Assembly (NCBI GenBank): GCA_030626645.1
Contig: DAOUTP010000125.1
Coordinates: 1-5,871 of the forward strand
Origin: Candidatus Cloacimonadota bacterium
GTDB taxonomy: Bacteria; Cloacimonadota; Cloacimonadia; Cloacimonadales; TCS61
Direction of reading: 5' to 3'
Length of the DNA stretch: 5,871 bases
Below, in pieces: positions 1 to 5,005 of this stretch (positions are counted from its first letter, which is position 1; each line of letters begins with the position of its first letter). The translations under genes were made by a program, and so were the position numbers. Under the pieces are notes generated by a model. That model searched no databases. It was not told the origin of the DNA and saw only the letters and a list, made by a program, of their open reading frames with translations.

Positions 1-234
1 CCAATCGCTGAATTAGCAGTGATGTCTGGTATGATTGCAGGAAACGAGAAAAACGATAACATCCGGAATGATGAACAATCAAATAAAGATTCATTTGTTT
101 ATAACAGAACCGGTAAAGGTTGGGAATCTTTTAGTTGTCGTTGTGGAAGCCCTAAACAGCTATCCCCCGCTTTCAATAAATCTTATTTTATTTGTAATAA
201 ATGCGGAAGAAAGATCGTGATCAAAGGTCCGTAA
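1..234 (+). CDS. 3' end of an unidentified protein with a C-terminal zinc ribbon (partial)
   Basis: The reading frame is open from the first base to the TAA at 232-234, giving 77 visible residues, so the gene very probably starts upstream of the window. A GTG at 19 or ATG at 22 could open a short ORF, but no Shine-Dalgarno sequence precedes them and the frame runs through. Visible features are a short hydrophobic stretch (PIAELAVMSGMIAG), a polar Asn/Asp/Lys-rich linker (about residues 15-38), and a terminal module with four cysteines at visible residues 46, 48, 65 and 68, in the arrangement CxCG-x16-CxxCG. This is the spacing of a small zinc ribbon. Such tails occur on many unrelated bacterial proteins, so the function cannot be told from this end. 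It is separated from the next gene by about 350 bp and is probably a different transcription unit. Confidence 0.7.
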   Translation, partial: PIAELAVMSGMIAGNEKNDNIRNDEQSNKDSFVYNRTGKGWESFSCRCGSPKQLSPAFNKSYFICNKCGRKIVIKGP

Positions 235-241
235 TATCTTA

Positions 242-317
242 TCATTGTGAAGAGTATAACAACATGGCAATCTCTTCTTTCCTTCATCTTCTTGCTTCAC
301 TCAACAGAGATTGCTTC
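242..317. repeat. Degenerate dispersed-repeat-like element with inverted arms
   Basis: GCAATCTCT (267-275) is exactly complementary to AGAGATTGC (306-314) across a 30-nt pyrimidine-rich spacer. The sequence leading into the left arm (TCATTGTGAAGAGTATAAC, 242-260) and the AGAGATTGCTTCG of the right arm look, from memory, like a decayed copy of a short intergenic repeat found in many bacterial genomes (TCATTGCGAGGAG...GCAATCTC, often as an inverted pair). The outer part of the right half no longer matches. The inverted arms are seen directly. The family assignment is inference and would need other copies in the same genome. Confidence 0.45.
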
Positions 318-419
318 GAAAGGAACTACATCCGGCAGTTGTGGAAGCAAAGACATCAGTTTTAGATATTAATTTACTTTTATTAATTATTTGAAACATA
401 TTATTATTATTGCACATTT

Positions 420-459
420 TTTATCATTTTGATAAAGTTAATCTCTTGTTTTTATCAAA
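420..459. promoter_or_regulatory. Candidate enhancer/operator: TTTATCA-N3-TGATAAA palindrome plus half-site
   Basis: Positions 420-436 form a perfect palindrome: TTTATCA (420-426), a TTT centre, and TGATAAA (430-436). A further TTTATCA half-site begins at 451, 31 bp or about three helical turns after the first. The inner arm and this half-site also form a 9-bp inverted repeat (TTTGATAAA 428-436 with TTTATCAAA 451-459). The palindrome is centred about 142 bp upstream of the transcription start predicted from the sigma54 promoter at 544-560. Sigma54 activators commonly bind dyad sites 100-150 bp upstream. Binding by the NtrX-like regulator encoded at 3653-4993 is inference. The AT-rich background makes short chance palindromes more likely. 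Confidence 0.45.
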
Positions 460-543
460 TATATCATTTTAAATTCCATTTAAACTTACTCAATATTTGC
501 TAACACTTTATATTTCATACTGTTAAGCCTAGTTTCTCATTAG

Positions 544-560
544 TGGTACGACAGTTGCAT
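544..560 (+). promoter_or_regulatory. Sigma54 (RpoN) promoter, -24/-12 type
   Basis: The sequence TGGTACGACAGTTGCAT matches the sigma54 consensus TGGCACG-N4-TTGCW with one mismatch (T for C at 547). The invariant GG (545-546) and GC (557-558) are separated by exactly 10 nt, as required. With C558 as -12, transcription should start near 568-571, giving a short leader that enters directly into the Shine-Dalgarno GGAGGG at 577-582. It would drive the small ORF at 587 and the PDZ protein at 678. A sigma54 activator of the NtrC class is encoded in the same window. I saw no convincing sigma70-type -35/-10 pair as an alternative. Confidence 0.75.
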
Positions 561-586
561 CTATCAGAAGCTAATTGGAGGGTAAA

Positions 587-661
587 ATGAAAAATTTAGT
601 AATTAAATGGAATGAAAAGAAAATTGAAGTTATAACAAGATCTAAAAGTAAAACAAATTAA
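587..661 (+). CDS. Small ORF, 24 aa, basic peptide of unknown function
   Basis: ATG at 587 to TAA at 659-661 encodes a 24-residue Lys-rich peptide starting MKNLVIKWNEKK, with no hydrophobic segment or cysteines. It has a near-perfect Shine-Dalgarno (GGAGGG, 577-582) four bases before the ATG. It is the first start codon after the predicted sigma54 transcription start and ends 16 nt before the next gene's ATG at 678. This placement suggests it is translated, either as a short functional peptide or as a leader ORF that couples ribosomes to the downstream gene. No regulatory stem, run of rare codons or other attenuator hallmark is evident. I recognise no homologue; at this length, conservation would be needed to prove it. 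Confidence 0.5.
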   Translation: MKNLVIKWNEKKIEVITRSKSKTN

Positions 662-677
662 AAAAATGGAGGTTATT

Positions 678-1874
678 ATGAAAAAGATCTTATTAGTTGG
701 AATGGTATTGATACTTCTTGGTTCTGTTGTGTTATATGCACAAGAGCAAACAGCCGAAGAAGTAAGTGAGGAAGTTCAATTGGAAATTGATGCTGCAATG
801 GAAGAGGTTGAGCAAGCATTAGATGATGTTAACATCAAATTTCTTATCACCAAGACATCAGAAGATTCACCAAAAATGGGTGTATTCTTATCTGATATTG
901 ATTTTGAAGATGCATACAAAATGCATTATCCCTATTGTTATGGCGTTTATGTAACAGGTGTTACTAAAGATGGTCCTGCGCAAAGAGCTGGAATAGCAAA
1001 AGGTGATATCATTATGGAATTCGATGGCAAGAAAGCCAGATTCGAAAGTATTCTAGTTAAGCTTATTAGAAGCAAAAACATTGGCGATGAAGTAAAAGTC
1101 AAAATTTTCAGAGATGAAGAAGTCCTAATTGCCGATCTAACACTCGCTACTCTTATACCAAAAGGTTCTGATATAACAATGACGAAAGACGGATTTAAAA
1201 AGAAGAAGAAATTATCTGTCGGAGATGGTGGTGGTGGCTGGATTCCCGTATGGTATGTAGCTGCAGACGAATTTGAAGATATTAATTATATTCTTGATGA
1301 ATATGGTTTCAACGGTTTGGATGAAAAAGGTATCCTCATGCATGGCGGCGGTGGTAATGGCAACGTTGGAAAAGGCTGGTTCCTTGGTGGAATGGGCGCA
1401 GGATATACAATAGACAAGAAAAAAGGTCATACCACTGATGAAGGGGAATCTGTTACAAGAAGAATGTTATATTCTAATGCTTTTGGTGGTGTTACTCTGG
1501 ATAAGCGTGTAGCAATTACAAAAAATCTGGTAACATCTCTTGGATTCATGCTCGGTTGGGGTGGACATAATCTTCAAATTTCCCAAACTGACGGATCTTA
1601 TGATTGGGATTCTTTGAATGAAGATATGGATTCTTCTTTAAATAATGCTGTTGAGATAGAGAAGAATTACATTATGTTCCAACCCAAAGCTACAGTAATG
1701 TACAAGATTCTTGATTGGCTCAGTATTCGCGCAGAAGGTGGTTATATGCTTTCCCATTCCTTTACAAGCGGATGGGATGCAATATCTTGTGAAGACAACT
1801 ATGAGATAGATAACTCACCGGAAACTTCTTATGATGGATATACTGTATCGATCGGACCGTGGTTTGGATTTTAA
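678..1874 (+). CDS. Secreted PDZ-domain protein with beta-rich, probably outer-membrane C-terminal domain
   Basis: 398 aa. The ATG at 678 is chosen over the in-frame ATG at 666 because GGAGG (668-672) lies five bases before it and overlaps the earlier ATG; it also leaves a clean signal peptide (MKKILLVGMVLILLGSVVLYA, likely cut after Ala21). Residues 22-51 are a strongly acidic probable helix. Residues about 66-160 form a PDZ domain of the HtrA/Tsp type: GVYVTGV, then DGPAQRAGIAKGDII (98-112) and the closing strands VKVKIF and LIADLTL. A Lys-rich linker (170-178) and two GGGG motifs (184-187, 223-226) follow. The last 170 or so residues alternate short hydrophobic/aromatic strands with polar turns and end in GPWFGF, with a terminal Phe as in many outer-membrane beta-barrels. 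No protease catalytic triad is present, so it is probably a binding or scaffold protein in the periplasm or outer membrane. It lies behind a sigma54 promoter and ends at a strong terminator. Exact function unknown. Confidence 0.85.
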   Translation: MKKILLVGMVLILLGSVVLYAQEQTAEEVSEEVQLEIDAAMEEVEQALDDVNIKFLITKTSEDSPKMGVFLSDIDFEDAYKMHYPYCYGVYVTGVTKDGPAQRAGIAKGDIIMEFDGKKARFESILVKLIRSKNIGDEVKVKIFRDEEVLIADLTLATLIPKGSDITMTKDGFKKKKKLSVGDGGGGWIPVWYVAADEFEDINYILDEYGFNGLDEKGILMHGGGGNGNVGKGWFLGGMGAGYTIDKKKGHTTDEGESVTRRMLYSNAFGGVTLDKRVAITKNLVTSLGFMLGWGGHNLQISQTDGSYDWDSLNEDMDSSLNNAVEIEKNYIMFQPKATVMYKILDWLSIRAEGGYMLSHSFTSGWDAISCEDNYEIDNSPETSYDGYTVSIGPWFGF

Positions 1875-1892
1875 TTATTGACAAATAATGAC

Positions 1893-1929
1893 GGGTCTCT
1901 AACAAATTTTTGTTAGAGACTCTTTTTTT
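1893..1929 (+). terminator. Strong intrinsic (rho-independent) terminator
   Basis: GTCTCTAACA (1895-1904) pairs perfectly with TGTTAGAGAC (1911-1920), with a short AAATTT loop that can shrink by one more A-T pair. The stem extends outward by a G-T wobble (1894/1921) and a G-C pair (1893/1922). A seven-T run follows immediately (1923-1929). It begins 18 nt after the PDZ gene's stop codon and ends just before the next gene's Shine-Dalgarno. Confidence 0.92.
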
Positions 1930-1944
1930 ATAGGGAGGAGATTG

Positions 1945-2493
1945 ATGTTCCAGATTATTGCCGGAAAGATCATTAGCGGATTAGCAGCATTTTCAATGTT
2001 ACTTCTATCTTCTTACCAGGGTAATGAAGCTAGTTTTTCTAATTATACGATCTCTTTTCTGGAAGACAGGATGTTCTTTGAATGTAAGCTGGAAAATGCA
2101 TTTGATAACGATTTTGAAGAGATCTTTAAATCCGGTCAGAGCATCGATATTCACTTTGATATTAAAATCGAACTTAATGGTCTGCTAATCCATGAAGAAG
2201 AATTCAGACATTGTATTACATTTGATCCTCTTTCTCAATTATTTAGTATTGAGTTGGAAGATCAGGGCATTACTTCTTCAACTAATTCTTATGAAGAGTT
2301 GAAATATATTATATCTAACATTGAATACAGTTTCGAGGATGAGAGCATTCAAGATTGCACTCTCAATATGCGTGCGTATCTTCCTAAAATAAGCTTAGAA
2401 GCCTTGAATAGGGAGTTTGATCTAATGATGCTATGGAAGTATAATGAGCCTAAACTTACTGCAAAATTGGCAAGTGAGCAATATGAAAATTAA
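1945..2493 (+). CDS. DUF4390-like exported protein preceding an NtrY-type kinase
   Basis: 182 aa. ATG 1945 is preferred to the adjacent TTG at 1942 because GGAGG (1934-1938) lies six bases before it. The N-terminus has a hydrophobic segment (about residues 3-22, IIAGKIISGLAAFSMLLLSS) that looks like an uncleaved anchor or signal peptide; the rest is soluble and acidic. The body alternates predicted strands (YTISFLEDRMFFECKLENAF; IDIHFDIKIELNG), then FDPLSQLFSIEL (93-104), SYEELKYIISNIE (115-127), and a late Leu/Trp segment ending DLMMLWKYNEP (159-169). Order, length and gene position resemble DUF4390 proteins, which in Proteobacteria often lie directly upstream of an NtrY-like sensor kinase gene. 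Sequence identity is low by eye, so this is a family-level call. It overlaps the kinase start by 11 bp, implying translational coupling. A role as a periplasmic partner of the kinase is inference. Confidence 0.7.
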   Translation: MFQIIAGKIISGLAAFSMLLLSSYQGNEASFSNYTISFLEDRMFFECKLENAFDNDFEEIFKSGQSIDIHFDIKIELNGLLIHEEEFRHCITFDPLSQLFSIELEDQGITSSTNSYEELKYIISNIEYSFEDESIQDCTLNMRAYLPKISLEALNREFDLMMLWKYNEPKLTAKLASEQYEN

Positions 2494-3652
2494 TCCTGGA
2501 TTAAGATCAAGTGTTATACTTCTGTTTCTTTTGTTATATTTATCAAGTTTATTTATTATTAATAATTTCTTTGTAAAAAAATATCAACAATCGAATAGGT
2601 TATTTACCGAAATGAAATTTGACACATCTATGTCTGAGTTAACTTTTAATTCAAAACAAGACAGCATCAAAGCACGTGAATTGCTGAATAATTTCCGACA
2701 AAATCTTGCTGCGGCGGAAATGATGAAGCAGGAAGCACAAATACATTCGATGGTGTATTTATTACTATTAATGATAATCTCTATAGTTATTTTTATTTTA
2801 CTGTTATACAAAATAACTAAACCTCTAAATGAATTACAAAAAGCTACAGGGAAGATCCGGAGTGGTGACTTTTCTGTTTATCTACCGGAAACTGGTATCA
2901 GGGAAATTCGTGAACTAAAGCATTCTTTTAATAGTATGTCACGCGAATTGGATAGCACCCAAAAGAAATTGCTGCAAGCCGAAAAAGATACAATGTGGAA
3001 AGAACTCTCACGTATTTTAGCTCATGAAATAAAAAATCCGCTTACTCCTATTCAACTTTCAATTCAAAGATTAGAAGAAAAATATGAACTTGATATAGAA
3101 AAATTCTATGAAGTTTTTCCGGAATCGGTTAGCATAATTAATCAAGAGATCAACAATCTTAAACTGCTAGTTAGTTCTTTTTCCAATTTCGCCAAGAACA
3201 CAAATCCTGAGTTCTCTGAGTTTAACCCCAAAACAATGATCGATGATATTCTTAATTCCTATCAATATAATTTTGAAGTAAAAGTATCTGGTGAGAATTG
3301 TGTAATACGTTTTGATAGAACACATTTCTACCAGATAATAACTAACCTTGTTCAAAACGCTATTGATGCTTATGAGAAAGAAGGTTCCATAATAATTGAA
3401 ATATCAAAAACAGACACAAATACGATAATCAGTATTTCTGATTTTGGAAAGGGAATCAATGATACGGATATCAATAAAATATTTGAACCTTATTTTACAA
3501 AAAAGAAAAAGGGAACAGGGCTTGGGCTTGCGTTAGTAAAAAAATTAGTTGATGTAAATAACTCAAATATAAATGTAACCAGCAAAGAAAATGAAGGTAG
3601 TTGTTTTGAAATAACGATTCCGAACATTTCTATATTGAATCAGGAGAAATAG
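2483..3652 (+). CDS. NtrY-like membrane sensor histidine kinase (HAMP-HisKA-HATPase, no PAS)
   Basis: 389 aa from ATG 2483. An earlier in-frame ATG at 2444, preceded by GGAAG, would add 13 residues; 2483 is preferred because it puts the first membrane segment right behind a short cytosolic start, but this is not certain. Domains: membrane segment 1 (about 10-27), a short periplasmic region (about 28-88), membrane segment 2 (about 90-109), HAMP (about 111-163), and HisKA with phospho-acceptor His181 in HEIKNPLTPIQLSIQRL, the wording typical of NtrY. The ATPase domain has N-box NLVQNAIDA (Asn292), G1 DFGKGI (from Asp320), and the F/G2 region EPYFTKKKKGTGLGL (335-349). All catalytic elements are intact. 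NtrY proteins usually have a larger sensor and a PAS domain between HAMP and HisKA; here that PAS is absent. It should autophosphorylate and pass phosphate to the regulator starting at the very next base. The signal is unknown. Confidence 0.93.
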   Translation: MKINPGLRSSVILLFLLLYLSSLFIINNFFVKKYQQSNRLFTEMKFDTSMSELTFNSKQDSIKARELLNNFRQNLAAAEMMKQEAQIHSMVYLLLLMIISIVIFILLLYKITKPLNELQKATGKIRSGDFSVYLPETGIREIRELKHSFNSMSRELDSTQKKLLQAEKDTMWKELSRILAHEIKNPLTPIQLSIQRLEEKYELDIEKFYEVFPESVSIINQEINNLKLLVSSFSNFAKNTNPEFSEFNPKTMIDDILNSYQYNFEVKVSGENCVIRFDRTHFYQIITNLVQNAIDAYEKEGSIIIEISKTDTNTIISISDFGKGINDTDINKIFEPYFTKKKKGTGLGLALVKKLVDVNNSNINVTSKENEGSCFEITIPNISILNQEK

Positions 3653-4993
3653 ATGAAAGTACTTATTATTGACGATGAAATGAATATCTGCCTTACATTA
3701 AAAAATATTTTAGAAGACGAAGGCTATGAATGCGATTTTGCTCTCGAACATAAAACAGGAATGAATAAGTTCGAGAACATGATACCGGATATTATTCTAC
3801 TTGATGTTCGACTTGACGGAGCAAACGGCATAGATCTTCTTAGAGATATAAAGAAGATCCGCAAAGATACTATTGTGATCATGATTTCAGGTCATAGTGG
3901 TATTAAAGAGGCTGTTCAATCAATAAAATACGGAGCTTATGACTTTCTTGAAAAACCGCTTAGTTTAACTAAAGTCAAGATCATCCTAAAGAAAGCTTTT
4001 GAATTCCATAATATGTCAAAAGATTATAGTAGATTAAAAACCAATGAGAATGAAAAATACAAAATTATTGGAAATAGTGAACCAATAAAAGAACTTCAAT
4101 CACTTATCGACCGTATCGCTGCAAGTGACTCAAAAGTACTTATTCGAGGAGAAAGCGGAACTGGTAAAGAATTGGTTGCCTACGCAATTCATCACAGAAG
4201 CTATAGGAAGGACAAACCTTTTGCTAAATTTAATTCAGCAGCAATTCCAACAGAACTTATAGAAAGCGAATTATTTGGTTATGATAAGGGAGCATTTACC
4301 GGTGCTGTGGGTAACAAAAGCGGAAAGATAGAGCAAGCACATAGTGGAACGCTTTTCCTCGATGAGATCGGTGATATGAGCCTGAAAGCGCAATCTAAAA
4401 TACTACGGGTGATACAGGAAGGTGAATTCGAGCGGGTCGGAAGTAATAAAACTCAAAAAATCGATATCAGACTTATTGCTGCAACCCATAAAAACCTTGA
4501 AGAACTCGTACAAAAAGGAGAATTCAGAGAAGATCTCTATTATCGGTTAAATGTTATTCCAATTACTGCTCCTCCCCTACGTCAGCACCCTGAAGATATT
4601 CCATTATTAGTTGAATATTTTTCTAATCAATTTTCAAATGAACTGAAGCTGCCGCATAAACAATTTCTTCCTGAAACTATTTCAGAATTGAGATCCTGGG
4701 AATTCAAGGGTAATATCAGAGAATTGAGAAACTTTATTGAAAGATTGTACATTCTCATTCCAAAAATCATAATCAAACCGGAAGATATCAAAAATCTTGG
4801 AATTGCCAAACAACCGGATTCTAATTTTTGGAATGAAACTTTATCACTCAAGGAAAAAAGAAAGGAATTTGAGACCAGATATCTTTCAATTCAATTAAAA
4901 ATGAATGATGGAAATATCTCTAGAACTGCAAATGCATTAGATCTGCAAGTAAGCAATCTATCACGGAAATTAAAAGAATTAGAACTAAATTAG
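3653..4993 (+). CDS. NtrX/NtrC-family sigma54-dependent response regulator
   Basis: 446 aa, full length for the family. The ATG directly follows the kinase stop codon, with AGGAG (3642-3646) six bases upstream inside the kinase gene. The receiver domain (1-118) has the acidic pair Asp7-Asp8, phospho-acceptor Asp51 (IILLDVRLDG), Ser79 and Lys101 (FLEKP). The AAA+ domain (about 138-370) has Walker A GESGTGKE (166-173), the sigma54-contact loop GAFTGA (213-218), Walker B GTLFLDEIGD (232-241), the arginine-containing segment REDLYYRLNVIPI (292-304), and WEFKGNIRELRNFIERL. The C-terminal Fis-type helix-turn-helix (about 398-446; NISRTANALDLQVSNLSRKL) binds DNA. The receiver wording (LEDEGYE; QSIKYGAYDFLEKPLSLTKV) and the NtrY-like partner favour NtrX over other NtrC-class members. 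When phosphorylated it should bind upstream sites and remodel sigma54 polymerase; the sigma54 promoter at 544-560 is the obvious candidate target. The physiological role need not be nitrogen control. Confidence 0.95.
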   Translation: MKVLIIDDEMNICLTLKNILEDEGYECDFALEHKTGMNKFENMIPDIILLDVRLDGANGIDLLRDIKKIRKDTIVIMISGHSGIKEAVQSIKYGAYDFLEKPLSLTKVKIILKKAFEFHNMSKDYSRLKTNENEKYKIIGNSEPIKELQSLIDRIAASDSKVLIRGESGTGKELVAYAIHHRSYRKDKPFAKFNSAAIPTELIESELFGYDKGAFTGAVGNKSGKIEQAHSGTLFLDEIGDMSLKAQSKILRVIQEGEFERVGSNKTQKIDIRLIAATHKNLEELVQKGEFREDLYYRLNVIPITAPPLRQHPEDIPLLVEYFSNQFSNELKLPHKQFLPETISELRSWEFKGNIRELRNFIERLYILIPKIIIKPEDIKNLGIAKQPDSNFWNETLSLKEKRKEFETRYLSIQLKMNDGNISRTANALDLQVSNLSRKLKELELN

Positions 4994-5005
4994 AAGGAGT
5001 TAATT

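Larger units (their letters stand above)
235..586. other. 352-bp intergenic region carrying repeat, candidate operator and sigma54 promoter
   Basis: No credible gene was found on either strand. The left third (about 241-345) has ordinary composition and carries a repeat-like element with inverted arms. From about 360 to 540 the DNA is extremely AT-rich and contains a perfect palindrome and related half-sites. The right end has a sigma54-type promoter just before the next ribosome binding site. I see no convincing intrinsic terminator for the upstream gene: the only hairpin near its end, 267-275 with 306-314, has a 30-nt loop and no T-run after it. Confidence 0.7.

Noticed and set aside
35..220. 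Overlapping + strand ORF in another frame of the first gene
   Set aside because: The zinc-ribbon frame is continuous from the window edge and carries the CxC...CxxC motif; the other frame shows no domain and lacks a ribosome binding site.
391..396. TTGAAA as a sigma70 -35 box in the AT-rich region
   Set aside because: Nothing resembling TATAAT sits at the right spacing, and in such AT-rich DNA isolated hexamers are expected by chance.
429..458. TTGAT...ATCAA as an FNR-type site
   Set aside because: The half-sites are about 20 bp apart rather than the 4 bp an FNR box needs.
666..677. Alternative start of the PDZ protein at ATG 666
   Set aside because: The GGAGG at 668-672 overlaps this codon and is well placed only for the ATG at 678, which also gives a normal signal peptide.
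1212..1430. Minus-strand ORF opposite the PDZ gene, with similar ones at 2584-2811, 3167-3355 and 4627-4851
   Set aside because: All lie inside clearly functional + strand genes with recognised domains and encode no recognisable motif.
1878..1883. TTGACA that could be a -35 box for the regulatory operon
   Set aside because: No -10-like hexamer lies 16-18 bases downstream; that position falls in the terminator stem and loop.
2444..2482. Alternative start of the kinase at ATG 2444
   Set aside because: It would create a 50-bp overlap with the previous gene and a polar 13-residue extension; ATG 2483 gives the usual short start before the first membrane segment. Not excluded, because GGAAG precedes 2444.
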